A stretch of 64,000 nucleotides of DNA, taken from Branchiibius hedensis. Its GTDB lineage: Bacteria; Actinomycetota; Actinomycetes; Actinomycetales; Dermatophilaceae. Positions 29,320-38,796 of this stretch are shown piece by piece. Position 1 is the stretch's first letter; every line of letters begins with the position of its first letter. The notes under the pieces were generated by a model, which did not search any database, was not told the DNA's origin, and saw nothing but the letters and a program-made list of their open reading frames with translations. The translations under genes and the position numbers were made by a program. The stretch is from assembly GCF_900108585.1 (NCBI RefSeq), contig NZ_UESZ01000001.1, forward strand, positions 558,001 through 622,000, in the 5' to 3' direction.

Positions 29320-31047
29320 TCACGCTCCTGTGCGGTCGGTGGTGGTCACGGCAAGCCAGAAGAAGTCCCGCGAGCCAAGGGTCAAGGTGATCGTTCCGGT
29401 CTCCTCGACGGCCGGGAAGTGCGCACCGCCGAAGACGTCGCGCAACCGAGCCCCGGCGTACGGCGGGGGCAACGTCACGGTCACCGACTGGGGCCGGCTG
29501 GACAGGTTGTTGACGCACAGCACGGCGGTGACGTCCAGTTCCTCGCGTGCGGCGTCCTGCTCACTGGCGACGCGCATGAAGGACAGGATCGCTTCGTTGC
29601 TGCTCTGGCACGGCACGTAGCTGCCGAGTCCGAAGACCGGGAACTGCTTGCGCACACTCAGCATCGACCGCAACCAGTGCAGTAACGACGACGAAGTGGC
29701 ATGCGCCGCTTCGACATTCACCGTCGAGTAGTTGTGGACCAGACTGGTGACCAGTGGCAGATAGAGCTTGCCGGGGTCGGCGGTGGAGAAGCCGGCGTTG
29801 CGGTCCGGCGACCACTGCATCGGCGTCCGGACCGCGTCCCGGTCCGGCAACCAGATGTTGTCACCCATCTGGATCTCGTCCCCGTAGTACAGGCACGGGG
29901 AACCGGGCAACGAGAACAACAGGGCGTGGATCAGTTCCAGTTCCGGGCGGCTGTTGTCCAGCAGCGGCGACAACCGCCGCCGGATGCCGACGTTGGCGCG
30001 CATCCGCGGGTCGGGTGCGTACCAGCCGTACATCGCGACCCGTTCCTCCGGGGTCACCATCTCCAGGGTCAGCTCGTCGTGGTTGCGCAGGAAGGTGCCC
30101 CACTGAGTCCCCGCCGGGATGTCCGGCGTCTCGGCCATGACCTTCTCGATGCTGGTCGCCTTCTCATCGCGCAGCGCGTAGTACAACCGCGGCATCACCG
30201 GGAAGTGGAAGCACATGTGGCATTCGGGTTCTTCCACACTGCCGAAGTAGTCGACCACCTCCTGCGGCATCTGGTTCGCCTCGGCCAGCAAGATCCGTCC
30301 GGGGAACTCCTCGTCGACGAATTGTCTTAGTTCAGCGAGGAATTCGTGGGTCTTGGGGTGGTTCTCGCCGTTGTGGCCCTCTTCCTCGAACAGATACGGG
30401 ACTGCGTCGAGGCGGAAGCCGTCGATGCCCAGGCCGAGCCAGAAACGGACGATGTCGTACATCTCCTCCTTGACCTTCGGGTTCTCGAAGTTGAGATCCG
30501 GTTGGTGGGAGAAGAAGCGGTGCCAGAAGAACTGGCGGCGCACCGGGTCGAAGGTCCAGTTGGACACCTCAGTGTCGATGAAGATGATTCGGGCGTCGGA
30601 GTACTTCTCGTCGGTGTCGGACCAGACGTAGTAGTCGCCGTACGGGCCGTCCGGGTCCGAGCGGGACGCCTGGAACCACGGGTGCTGGTCGCTGGTGTGA
30701 TTCATGACCAGGTCGATGATCACCCGAATGCCGCGGGCGTGCGCCTGCGACACCAACTCGATGAACTCCGGCAGCGTGCCGAACTCGGGCAGCACGGCTT
30801 TGTAGTCGGCGATGTCGTAGCCACCATCGCGCAGCGGGGAGGCAAAGAACGGCGGCAACCACAAGCAGTCGACACCCAACCATTGCAGGTAGTCCAGGCG
30901 ATTGATCAGGCCGCTGAAGTCACCTGAGCCGCTGCCGTTGCTGTCCCCGAAACCGCGGGTGAGCACCTCGTAGAAGACGGCTTTGCGGAACCAGTTCGGG
31001 TCGTGGCGCAGACCGGGCTGTTGAAGGTTGAATGCGGGGTTCGGCAC
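29320..31047 (-). CDS. treS: Trehalose synthase (maltose alpha-D-glucosyltransferase)
   Basis: GH13 enzyme interconverting trehalose and maltose, feeding maltose to maltokinase. 575 residues: NWFRKAVFYEVLTRGFGDSNG at the N-terminus, DLVMNHTSDQHPWFQ, nucleophile Asp in GIDGFRLDAVPYLFEEEG, acid/base Glu in ILLAEANQMPQ, and FLRNHDELTLEM. The HNGENHPKTHEFL segment is typical of TreS. There is no C-terminal maltokinase domain; that activity is in the next gene, fused to GlgB. Spacing to glgE is 2 bp, so it is co-transcribed. Confidence 0.95.
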   Translation of the reverse strand: MPNPAFNLQQPGLRHDPNWFRKAVFYEVLTRGFGDSNGSGSGDFSGLINRLDYLQWLGVDCLWLPPFFASPLRDGGYDIADYKAVLPEFGTLPEFIELVSQAHARGIRVIIDLVMNHTSDQHPWFQASRSDPDGPYGDYYVWSDTDEKYSDARIIFIDTEVSNWTFDPVRRQFFWHRFFSHQPDLNFENPKVKEEMYDIVRFWLGLGIDGFRLDAVPYLFEEEGHNGENHPKTHEFLAELRQFVDEEFPGRILLAEANQMPQEVVDYFGSVEEPECHMCFHFPVMPRLYYALRDEKATSIEKVMAETPDIPAGTQWGTFLRNHDELTLEMVTPEERVAMYGWYAPDPRMRANVGIRRRLSPLLDNSRPELELIHALLFSLPGSPCLYYGDEIQMGDNIWLPDRDAVRTPMQWSPDRNAGFSTADPGKLYLPLVTSLVHNYSTVNVEAAHATSSSLLHWLRSMLSVRKQFPVFGLGSYVPCQSSNEAILSFMRVASEQDAAREELDVTAVLCVNNLSSRPQSVTVTLPPPYAGARLRDVFGGAHFPAVEETGTITLTLGSRDFFWLAVTTTDRTGA

Positions 31048-31049
31048 GC

Positions 31050-33032
31050 TCAGCCCCTCACGTGGAAGATGTGGACAGGCGTGGTGGCAGGCCCGAGTCT
31101 GACGAAATTCTCTGCCCGCCAGTCGTATTCGATGCCCGACAGCAGATCGCGGGCCGTGAATCGATCCCCGGGCTGCAGACCGAGCGCCGGCATGTCCAGT
31201 CGCACGGTGGATTCCCGGGTGGCGTGCGGATCAAACGAGGCGATCACCAGGATCACGTCGTCACCGCGCTTCTTGGAATAGGCCAGCATGGTCTCGTCGT
31301 CGACGTGGTGGAAGCGCAGGTTACGCAACCAGTGCAGCGCCGGGTGCTCGTGTCGGATCTTGTTCAGCAAACCCAGGAACTGGGCGAGCGACTGCCCCTC
31401 TTTGGGGCCGCCCAACTCGTAGTCCGACCAGCGCCGATCCTTGTACTGGTACTTCTCGTTGTCGATCTGCTCCTCTGCACCGGGGCGGGGCACGTCCTCG
31501 ATGAGTTCGTAACCGGTGTAGATGCCGTAGGTGGGGGACAGGGTGCCCGCGATCGCCGCGCGCATCGTCCACCCGGTCGGTCCGGCGAATTGCATGTACG
31601 GCGTGAGGATGTCGTGCGTCGTCGGCCAGAACGAGGGGCGCATGTAGTGCGCCGACTCGGTAGCCAGCGACTCGCAGTACTCCCGCATCGTTGCCGGCTC
31701 GTTGCGCCAGGTGAAGTAGGTGTAGCTCTGCTGGAAGCCGATCTTGCCCAGGGTGTGCATCATCGCGGGCCGGGTGAAAGCTTCTGCCAGCCAAATGATT
31801 TCGGGGTGATCCTGGGCCACATCGGCGATGAGCCACTGCCAGAAATCCAACGGCTTCGTGTGCGGGTTGTCCACCCGGAACAGGGTGACGCCGTGGTCGA
31901 TCCAGACCTGGACGACATCGCGCACTGCGCGGTAGATCCCCTCCGGGTCGTTGTCGAAGTTCAGAGGGTAGATGTCCTGGTATTTCTTCGGCGGGTTCTC
32001 CGCGTAAGCGATGGTGCCGTCGGCGCGGGTCGTGAACCACTCCGGGTGTTCGCTGACCCACGGGTGGTCCGGCGCGCACTGCAAGGCGAGGTCCAGGGCG
32101 ACCTCCAGGTTCAACTCGCGGGCATGGGCCACGAAGGCGTCGAAGTCCTCGAAGGTACCCAGATCGGGATGGATCGCATCGTGACCACCGTCCTTGCTCC
32201 CGATGGCGTACGGCGACCCCGGGTCGAGCGGCCCGGCGTCGAGGGTGTTGTTCGGGCCTTTGCGGTTGACCTCGCCGATCGGGTGGATCGGGGTCAGGTA
32301 GACGACGTCGAATCCCATCGCGGCGATGGCGTCCAGTCGCTGCGCGGCGGTGCGCAAGGTGCCCGAAACCCAGTGGCCGTCCTCGTCGAGATGCGCACCC
32401 TCTGAGCGGGGGAAGATCTCGTACCACGCTCCGGTCAGGGCTAGTTCGCGCTCCACTAGCCACGGGTAGTCCGGCGTACCCGTGACGAATTCGCGCAACG
32501 GGTGTGTCGCGTGCACGGCTTCCACCGATTCACCCGTGCCGCCCGCGAGACGGTCAGCCACCGACAGCGTCTGGTCGCGCAGGGTGGCCGCTCCCGCCGT
32601 GAGCGTGGATCGATCGGCATCGGTGACGGTCGCGTCCTTCGCCCAACGATCCAGCACCAGCGCGCCCTCGGCGAGCATCAGGTCGACGTCGACGCCGGCG
32701 TCGATCTTGATGATCGCGTCGTGCCGCCACGTGGCGTACGGGTCGGACCAGCCTTCGACACGAAGTGTCCACATACCGGGCGTTGCAGCGCTCACCACGC
32801 ATTCCCAGGCATCCAGCCCGCGGTTGACGCACGTCATCGGCAACAGCGTGGTTGCACCCGACGGATCCGTGAGGGCAACGGAGGCGTTCACCGCATCGTG
32901 CCCCTCGCGGAACACCGTTGCGGTGACGGTGAATTCCTCGTCAACCACCGATTTGGTGGGAAAGGCACCACCATCGACGAGCGGGCCCACTCCGAGCGCG
33001 GGGATACGACCGACCTGCAGGGATTGGCTCAC
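31050..33032 (-). CDS. glgE: Alpha-1,4-glucan:maltose-1-phosphate maltosyltransferase
   Basis: Adds maltose units from maltose 1-phosphate to alpha-glucan chains. 660 residues: an N-terminal beta domain (LSLQVGRIPALGVGPLVDGG region, FTVTATVFREGHDAVNASVAL), a helical dimerisation part, then the GH13 barrel with nucleophile Asp in VTLFRVDNPHTKPLDFWQW and acid/base Glu in IIWLAEAFTRPAMM. The WFTTRADGTIAYAENPPKKY segment is characteristic of GlgE. GTG start with TAGCGT (33044-33039) 6 nt upstream, so the operon glgE-treS-mak/glgB-pgm probably starts with a leaderless transcript. Confidence 0.96.
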   Translation of the reverse strand: MSQSLQVGRIPALGVGPLVDGGAFPTKSVVDEEFTVTATVFREGHDAVNASVALTDPSGATTLLPMTCVNRGLDAWECVVSAATPGMWTLRVEGWSDPYATWRHDAIIKIDAGVDVDLMLAEGALVLDRWAKDATVTDADRSTLTAGAATLRDQTLSVADRLAGGTGESVEAVHATHPLREFVTGTPDYPWLVERELALTGAWYEIFPRSEGAHLDEDGHWVSGTLRTAAQRLDAIAAMGFDVVYLTPIHPIGEVNRKGPNNTLDAGPLDPGSPYAIGSKDGGHDAIHPDLGTFEDFDAFVAHARELNLEVALDLALQCAPDHPWVSEHPEWFTTRADGTIAYAENPPKKYQDIYPLNFDNDPEGIYRAVRDVVQVWIDHGVTLFRVDNPHTKPLDFWQWLIADVAQDHPEIIWLAEAFTRPAMMHTLGKIGFQQSYTYFTWRNEPATMREYCESLATESAHYMRPSFWPTTHDILTPYMQFAGPTGWTMRAAIAGTLSPTYGIYTGYELIEDVPRPGAEEQIDNEKYQYKDRRWSDYELGGPKEGQSLAQFLGLLNKIRHEHPALHWLRNLRFHHVDDETMLAYSKKRGDDVILVIASFDPHATRESTVRLDMPALGLQPGDRFTARDLLSGIEYDWRAENFVRLGPATTPVHIFHVRG

Positions 33033-33081
33033 GCTCCGACGCTACAAGGTTGCGCCGGAGCGTGCACGGTGGCGGCCACGC

Positions 33082-35607
33082 CTACTGGGTGATCGCCGGT
33101 GTGTGCCAGATGCGGTCGATGTAATCGACCATCGAACGGTCCGAGGAAAAGAAGCCGGAGCGAGCCACGTTGAGGATCGCCTTGCGGGACCAGTCGTCCG
33201 GATCGGCGTACGCCGCCTCCACCCGTTGCTGGGCCTCCAGGTACGCCGCGTAGTCCGCCAGCGCCAAGAACCGGTCCTCACCGAGCAAGTTGGAAATCAC
33301 CGGCTCGAACCGGTTGCGGTCCCCGTCGGAGAAGTGGCCCGAGGCGATCAGGTCGATGGTCGCCTTCAACTGCGGGTTGTTCTCGTAGACCGAAACGGGC
33401 GAGTAGCCCTCGGCGATGGTTGCTTCGACCTCCGGTTCGAGCATCCCGAAGAGGAAGAAGTTGTCGTCGCCCACCAACTGGCGGATCTCGACGTTCGCTC
33501 CATCATCGGTGCCGATCGTCAACGCGCCGTTCAGGGCGAACTTCATGTTGCCGGTTCCGGAGGCCTCCTTGCCCGCCAGTGAGATCTGCTCGGACAGGTC
33601 GGCGGCCGGAATCAACCGCTCGGCGAGGGTCACGTTGTAGTTGGCCGGGAACGCCACAGTCAGGCGACCCTGCACCTGCGGATCATTGTTGACGGTCTTA
33701 CCGACCGCGTTGATCAACGCGATGATCTCCTTGGCGATGCGGTAGCCCGGCGCCGCCTTCGCGCCGAAGAGGAAGGCCCGCGGCATGACGTCCTCGACGG
33801 CGACCTTGCCGCTGAGGATCTGCTCGTAGAGCGTCACGATGTGCAGCAGCTTCAGCGTCTGGCGCTTGTATTCGTGCAACCGCTTGACCATGACGTCGTA
33901 CATCACATCGGTAGGCAACGTGATGTTGTCGCGGGTCGAGAGCACCTGTGCCAGCGTTTGTTTGTTGGCCGCCTTCACCTGCCGGAACTTCTCACGGAAC
34001 GCCGGGTCGTCGGCGTGCGGCTCCAGTTCCCGTAGCCGCTCCAGGTCGGTCACCCAGCCCTCGTCGCCAAGGGTCTGCGTGATCAGATCCGACAGACCGG
34101 GGTTGGACAGGCGGATGAAGCGGCGCGGTGTGATGCCATTGGTCACGTTGGTGAATTTGTCCGGCCAGTAGGCACTGAAATCCGGAAGAACCTTGTCCCG
34201 CAACAATTCTGAGTGCAACGCCGCGACGCCGTTGACCTTCGATCCCGCGATCGTCGCCAGGTAGGCCATTCGCACGGAGCGCTCGGGGTGGTCGGTGATG
34301 ATCGACATCCGGCGCAGTTTGATCTCGTCACCCGGGTACGCTGCGCGCACCTCGTCGAGGAAGATCTCGTTGATCTTGTAGATGATCTCCAGGTGGCGCG
34401 GCAGCAGCTTGCCCAGCAGTTCGACCGACCACACTTCGAGCGCCTCGGGCAACAGCGTGTGGCAGGTGTAGGCAAAGCACTTCTGGGTGATGGCCCAGGC
34501 GTCGTCCCACTCCATGCCCTTCTCGTCCACCAGCAGCCGCATGAGTTCGGGAATGGCGATGACCGGGTGAGTGTCGTTGAGCTGGAAGATGACTCGGTCG
34601 GGCAGGTTGGCCAGATCGAAGTACTTCGGCAGGACATTCTCCAGCTGGTCGCGCAGCGAGCACGCCACGAAGAAGTACTGCTGCTGCAGCCGCAGTTCCT
34701 TGCCCTGCGGGGTGGAGTCCTCGGGGTAGAGCACCTTGGAGATGTTCTCGGCGAACGTCTGTGCGCGCACTGCCTCGACATAGTCCCCGGCGTTGAAGAT
34801 CCGCAGGTCGAACGCCCGCGTCGCCCGTGCGCTCCACAGCCGCAGCGTGTTGACCCGGCCGTTGCGGTAGCCGGGGACCATGTAGTTGTAGGGCACGCCC
34901 TGCACGTCCCACGCCGGCAGCCACCGGGTGCGCTCACGGCCCCGGTCGTCGGTGTAGGTCTCGGTGCTGCCGCCGAAGTGCACGGTGACCGCGTGCTCCG
35001 GGTGCGGGAATTCCCACGGGTTCCCCAGCGCCAACCAGCGGTCGGAGTGTTCGACCTGCCAGCCGTCCTCGAACTCCTGACGGAAGATGCCGTATTCGTA
35101 CCGGATCCCGTACCCGATGCAGGGCACACTCATCGTCGCCAGCGAGTCCACGAAACAGGCCGCCAGGCGACCCAGGCCACCGTTACCCAGGCCGGGTTCG
35201 GTCTCCTGGGCCCGTAGGCGGTCCAACGACAGACCGAGGGCGTCCAGACCCTCCTCGACCACGTCGGTCATCCCCGTCGCCAGCAGCGCATTGTCCAACT
35301 GGCGGCCCAGGAGGTACTCGGCGGACAGGTAGGCCACGGACTTGGCCTGCTCTTCGTACTGCCGGGCGAGGGTCTTCATCCACCGGGCCTGCAGATTCTG
35401 CCGGACCGCCTTGCTCAACGCGATGTACTGGTCGTTGCGCGAACTGCGGGCCAGGCTGACGCCACGACCGAAGTTCAGTTCGTCCATGAACCCGTTGATG
35501 AATTCATCGACCGTGTGGATCGGCGCGTCCTTGTCGTACGGCGAGAGGCCCCCGGGGCTGGTCGGCCGGGGAGAGGGGTAGCTGGACTGTGGCTTTGCAT
35601 CGGTCAC
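33082..35607 (-). CDS. glgP: Glycogen/maltodextrin phosphorylase
   Basis: Releases glucose 1-phosphate from alpha-glucan ends; the product is used by Pgm. 841 residues from GTG 35607. Family marks: YLSAEYLLGRQLDNALLATGM, GLGNGGLGRLAACFVDSLATM, QLNDTHPVIAIPELMRLL, and the pyridoxal phosphate Lys in SLAGKEASGTGNMKFALNGAL. The GTG is chosen since the glycogen phosphorylase N-terminus begins here (residues FMDELNFGRG soon follow) and TAGCGT (35620-35615) is 7 nt upstream; a longer frame extends to 36072 through non-homologous sequence. It lies upstream of glgE with 49 bp between, so read-through is possible. Confidence 0.95.
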   Translation of the reverse strand: MTDAKPQSSYPSPRPTSPGGLSPYDKDAPIHTVDEFINGFMDELNFGRGVSLARSSRNDQYIALSKAVRQNLQARWMKTLARQYEEQAKSVAYLSAEYLLGRQLDNALLATGMTDVVEEGLDALGLSLDRLRAQETEPGLGNGGLGRLAACFVDSLATMSVPCIGYGIRYEYGIFRQEFEDGWQVEHSDRWLALGNPWEFPHPEHAVTVHFGGSTETYTDDRGRERTRWLPAWDVQGVPYNYMVPGYRNGRVNTLRLWSARATRAFDLRIFNAGDYVEAVRAQTFAENISKVLYPEDSTPQGKELRLQQQYFFVACSLRDQLENVLPKYFDLANLPDRVIFQLNDTHPVIAIPELMRLLVDEKGMEWDDAWAITQKCFAYTCHTLLPEALEVWSVELLGKLLPRHLEIIYKINEIFLDEVRAAYPGDEIKLRRMSIITDHPERSVRMAYLATIAGSKVNGVAALHSELLRDKVLPDFSAYWPDKFTNVTNGITPRRFIRLSNPGLSDLITQTLGDEGWVTDLERLRELEPHADDPAFREKFRQVKAANKQTLAQVLSTRDNITLPTDVMYDVMVKRLHEYKRQTLKLLHIVTLYEQILSGKVAVEDVMPRAFLFGAKAAPGYRIAKEIIALINAVGKTVNNDPQVQGRLTVAFPANYNVTLAERLIPAADLSEQISLAGKEASGTGNMKFALNGALTIGTDDGANVEIRQLVGDDNFFLFGMLEPEVEATIAEGYSPVSVYENNPQLKATIDLIASGHFSDGDRNRFEPVISNLLGEDRFLALADYAAYLEAQQRVEAAYADPDDWSRKAILNVARSGFFSSDRSMVDYIDRIWHTPAITQ

Positions 35608-35666
35608 GGCTAAAACGCTAACGACAATCAGCCCCCGGTGGGCACCCGCAACCAAGATCCGTCTCA

Positions 35667-35741
35667 TGTGGCGTACGCCACACCGGACCTTCGACCGGCT
35701 GCAGTGCATCAAAACGGACCGCGGCAGAGCCGGTCGAAGGT
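35667..35741. promoter_or_regulatory. Palindrome and long inverted repeat between glgP and a membrane gene
   Basis: Two symmetric elements lie in the 193-bp divergent gap. First, a perfect 16-bp palindrome with half-site TGTGGCGT (35667-35682). Second, a perfect 14-bp inverted repeat, ACCTTCGACCGGCT (35687-35700) and its complement (35728-35741), with a 27-nt loop. Either may be a regulator site for glgP or the divergent gene. Confidence 0.6.
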
Positions 35742-35800
35742 GCTGGTCAGGCGCGCAGCGCCGTGTCAGGGAGGTCCACCGCACCGCATACGATGGCGCG

Positions 35801-36166
35801 GTGCTGATGCCCCTGACGATCGTGCTGTTCGCGCTGCTCGGCGCGCTCGCGGCGTACGTCGGGTACCTCACCGTGCGCGGTCGGCCGATGGACGACCCGA
35901 CCCTGTATGTGGCCCTCGCCACCGAGCTGGTACTACTGGTCCAACTGGTCGTGGGCATCCTGCGATCCGGGGACGGTGCTGCCAGCATGTCGCGCCCGGT
36001 GTTCATCGCGTACCTGGTGGGGTTGGTCTTCGTCCTCCCGGTCGCAGGGGCGTGGGCCATCGCGGAACGCACGACCCGCTGGGGGACCGGAGTCTTGCTG
36101 GTTGGGGTGCTCGGCCTGCTGGTGATGGTGGTGCGACTGGTGCAGTTGTGGAACGGAGCAGCCTAA
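35801..36166 (+). CDS. Small integral membrane protein, function unknown
   Basis: 121 residues, almost entirely four hydrophobic helices: MPLTIVLFALLGALAAYVGY, VALATELVLLVQLVVGIL, VFIAYLVGLVFVLPVAGAWA and VLLVGVLGLLVMVVRLV. No enzyme motif is visible. GTG 35801 is chosen because TACGAT (35789-35794) lies 6 nt upstream. Its stop abuts the GTG of the next small membrane protein gene, so the pair is probably co-expressed and may interact. Confidence 0.75.
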   Translation: MLMPLTIVLFALLGALAAYVGYLTVRGRPMDDPTLYVALATELVLLVQLVVGILRSGDGAASMSRPVFIAYLVGLVFVLPVAGAWAIAERTTRWGTGVLLVGVLGLLVMVVRLVQLWNGAA

Positions 36167-36586
36167 GTGGCAGGCAAGACATCCCAGGGATTCGGACGGG
36201 TCCTCATTGCGATCTACGCGCTGCTCGCGCTCGCGGCGACCGGCCGCTCGGTGCTGCAGCTGACCACGGAGTTCCACAAAGCACCGCTGGCCTACCTGCT
36301 CTCGGCGGTGGCCGCCGTGATCTACCTGGTGGCGACCGTGGCGCTCGTGCGTGGTGACCGCACGTCGGTGCGGGTGGCACGGGTGACCATCACCATCGAG
36401 TTGATCGGTGTGCTCGCGGTGGGTCTGTGGAGTTACCTCGACAAGGCCGCCTTCCCCGACAAAACCGTCTGGTCGCACTTCGGCCAGGGATACGGCTATC
36501 TGCCGTTGGTGCTGCCGATCGTCGGTCTGTGGTGGCTGGCGCGGACGGCTCCGCTCTCAGCGGACTCCCGCGAAGACGGCGAATGA
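36167..36586 (+). CDS. Small integral membrane protein, function unknown
   Basis: 139 residues with four hydrophobic helices (VLIAIYALLALAATGRSVL, LAYLLSAVAAVIYLVATVAL, ITIELIGVLAVGLWSYL, YLPLVLPIVGLWWLA). The loop DKAAFPDKTVWSHFGQGYGY before the last helix is polar and probably exposed. Not recognised as a known transporter. GTG start immediately after the stop of the previous gene. Its 3' end overlaps the end of glgX on the other strand by 30 bp. Confidence 0.75.
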   Translation: MAGKTSQGFGRVLIAIYALLALAATGRSVLQLTTEFHKAPLAYLLSAVAAVIYLVATVALVRGDRTSVRVARVTITIELIGVLAVGLWSYLDKAAFPDKTVWSHFGQGYGYLPLVLPIVGLWWLARTAPLSADSREDGE

Positions 36587-38683
36587 GGCTGCGGCCGCTT
36601 TGTAGGCATCGCCAGGAGCCAGACTGAGGTCGGGCACCCACGACGGGTGCTCCGCGGTGCTGCTCCACAGCAGTTCCCAGGTCGCCACGCCATCGTGGGC
36701 CGGCACCGTCACCGCGCTGTCGACAGAGGCGCCGTGCAGGACGAACAGCAGCGTCGTGTCGTCGATGGGCGAGCCGTCGAAGATCGCCTGCACGGTCGAG
36801 GTCTGTGGTGACTGCCAGTGCGCGGAGTCCATGAACCCACCATCGGCGTTGCACCACCGCAGTGACACCTCCGACAGATCACCGGAGGGAACATCGGGGG
36901 TGAAGAACCCTCGCCGGCGCAGCACCGGGTGCGCCTGACGTAGCGCGATCAGGAATCCCGTCGTGTCGATCAGGTCGTCCTGGGTGTAGTCCAAATCCCA
37001 GTTGTACCAGGCGATTTCGTTGTTCTGACAGTACGCGTTGTTGTTGCCGCGTTGACTGCGTTCCAGTTCGTCGCCGCCCAGCAGCATCGGCGTCCCACCC
37101 GATAACAGCAGGGTCGCCAACAGGTTGCGGATCGCTCGTCGCCGCAGGGTCTGGATCGGTTCGTCGCCGAATTCCCAGCCCTCGACCCCGAAGTTCCAGG
37201 ACCGGTTGTTGTCGGTGCCGTCCCGGTTGCCCTCGGCGTTGGCGCCGTTGTGTTTGTGGTTGTACGCGGTGAGATCGGCCATCGTGAAGCCGTCGTGGGC
37301 GGTCACGTAGTTGATCGCCGCCTGCGGGCTGCGGTGCCCGAACAGGTCCGGTGAGCCGGCGATGCGAGCGCCGAGATCGGCCAGGGCGTGCCGGGGATGG
37401 CCAGCGTGATCGGCGGCCAGATCGCCCAGCCAGAAGTTGCGGACCGTGTCCCGGAAGCGGTCGTTCCAGTCTCCGAACGGCGGTGGGAACTGACCGGTGC
37501 GCCACCCGTGGGAGCCCAGGTCCCACGGCTCGGCGATCAGTTTGACGCCCGTCAGCACCGGATCGGTGCGCAAACCGACCAGGAACGGGTGGTCCGGGCT
37601 GAAGCCGTCGTCCTGACCCCGGCCCAGCGCAACAGCCAGGTCGAACCGGAAACCGTCGACGTGCATCTCACTGACCCAGTAGCGCAGCGAGTCCAACACC
37701 ATGCGGACCGCGGTGGGGTGACGCATGTCGAGGGTATTGCCGCAGCCGGTCATGTCGACGTCGTGGCCGCGTTCGTCCAGGCGGTAGTAGTCGTGTCCGG
37801 CCAGCCCCCGCCAGGACAATGTCGCCCCGCTGGCGGCACCCTGCTCGCAGGTGTGGTTGTAGACGACATCGAGGATGACCTCGAAACCGGCGGCGTGCAG
37901 GAGTTTGACCATGCCCTTGAACTCATCGACGGCACCCTGCGGGTCGCCGGAACTGGCGTACGCCGCGTGCGGGGCGAAGAAGCCGAGAGTGTTGTATCCC
38001 CAGTAGTTTTCGAGCCCGACCTTGACCAAGTGCGGCTCTGAGGTGAAGGCGTGCACCGGCAGCAGTTCGATCGTGGTGACCCCCAGCCGGCGCAGGTGGG
38101 CGATCACGGAGGGGTGCGCCACCCCTGCGTAGGTGCCGCGCAGTTCCTCGGGTACCCCTGGATGGGTCATCGTCAGACCGCGCACGTGGGTTTCGTAGAT
38201 CACCGTCTGGTCCCACGGCACCTGGGGCGGTCGATCATCGCCCCAGTCGAACTGGCTGTCGAGTACCACGCTGCGGGGGACGTACGGCGCGCTGTCGCGT
38301 TCATCGCGCTGGTATCCGTCACCGTCGAAGTAGGAACTGACCTGGTGGCCGAACACCTCCGGTTGCCACCGCACGGCACCTTCGAGAGCGCGCGCGTAAG
38401 GATCGACCAGCAACTTCTGTGGGTTGTACCGCTGCCCGGCCCACGGATCCCACGGCCCGGCCGCGCGCAGGCCGTACCGCTGGCCGGCCCGGATCCCGTC
38501 GACGAAACCCGCCCAGACGCCGCCGACGTACGGATCGAGGGCGATCCGGCGCTCGGCGCCCTGGTCGTCGAACAGGCACAGCCACACCTGCTCGGCCTGT
38601 CCTGCGTAGACGCTGAATTCGCAGCCGCTGTCGCGCAGGTGCGCGCCGAAGGCCGGGGGGAAGTCGACGGCGGGCCGCTGCAT
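36557..38683 (-). CDS. glgX: Glycogen debranching enzyme GlgX (isoamylase type)
   Basis: Hydrolyses alpha-1,6 branches left by GlgP. 708 residues: N-terminal CBM48-like domain (FGAHLRDSGCEFSVYAGQAEQVWLCLFDD with charged neighbours), then a GH13 barrel with VIYETHVRGLTMTHPGVPEE, nucleophile Asp in MHVDGFRFDLAVALG, acid/base Glu in KLIAEPWDLGSHGW and YVTAHDGFTMADLTAYNHKHN. ATG 38683 is preferred because TACGCT (38696-38691) is 7 nt upstream; the frame is open 33 codons further. Divergent from the YbjN-like gene. Confidence 0.94.
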   Translation of the reverse strand: MQRPAVDFPPAFGAHLRDSGCEFSVYAGQAEQVWLCLFDDQGAERRIALDPYVGGVWAGFVDGIRAGQRYGLRAAGPWDPWAGQRYNPQKLLVDPYARALEGAVRWQPEVFGHQVSSYFDGDGYQRDERDSAPYVPRSVVLDSQFDWGDDRPPQVPWDQTVIYETHVRGLTMTHPGVPEELRGTYAGVAHPSVIAHLRRLGVTTIELLPVHAFTSEPHLVKVGLENYWGYNTLGFFAPHAAYASSGDPQGAVDEFKGMVKLLHAAGFEVILDVVYNHTCEQGAASGATLSWRGLAGHDYYRLDERGHDVDMTGCGNTLDMRHPTAVRMVLDSLRYWVSEMHVDGFRFDLAVALGRGQDDGFSPDHPFLVGLRTDPVLTGVKLIAEPWDLGSHGWRTGQFPPPFGDWNDRFRDTVRNFWLGDLAADHAGHPRHALADLGARIAGSPDLFGHRSPQAAINYVTAHDGFTMADLTAYNHKHNGANAEGNRDGTDNNRSWNFGVEGWEFGDEPIQTLRRRAIRNLLATLLLSGGTPMLLGGDELERSQRGNNNAYCQNNEIAWYNWDLDYTQDDLIDTTGFLIALRQAHPVLRRRGFFTPDVPSGDLSEVSLRWCNADGGFMDSAHWQSPQTSTVQAIFDGSPIDDTTLLFVLHGASVDSAVTVPAHDGVATWELLWSSTAEHPSWVPDLSLAPGDAYKAAAASFAVFAGVR

Positions 38684-38796
38684 GGGGTTCAGCGTAGTTC
38701 TTAGCGCAGAGGCGGATTCGTGCATTTGCTCGCACGGTGGCGAGGCGGTCATGCCGCCGGTGCGGCCGGAATCTGTCGGCACGCTAGTTTTGGACT

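Noticed and set aside
33608-36072. N-terminal extension of GlgP to 36072
   Set aside because: The extra 155 residues have no phosphorylase likeness and run antisense to the membrane protein gene; the GTG at 35607 has a -10 element at the right distance.
24059-38683. Glycogen block as a horizontally acquired island
   Set aside because: Base composition and codon use match the neighbours, and no integrase, tRNA or repeats flank it; this is a normal actinobacterial locus.
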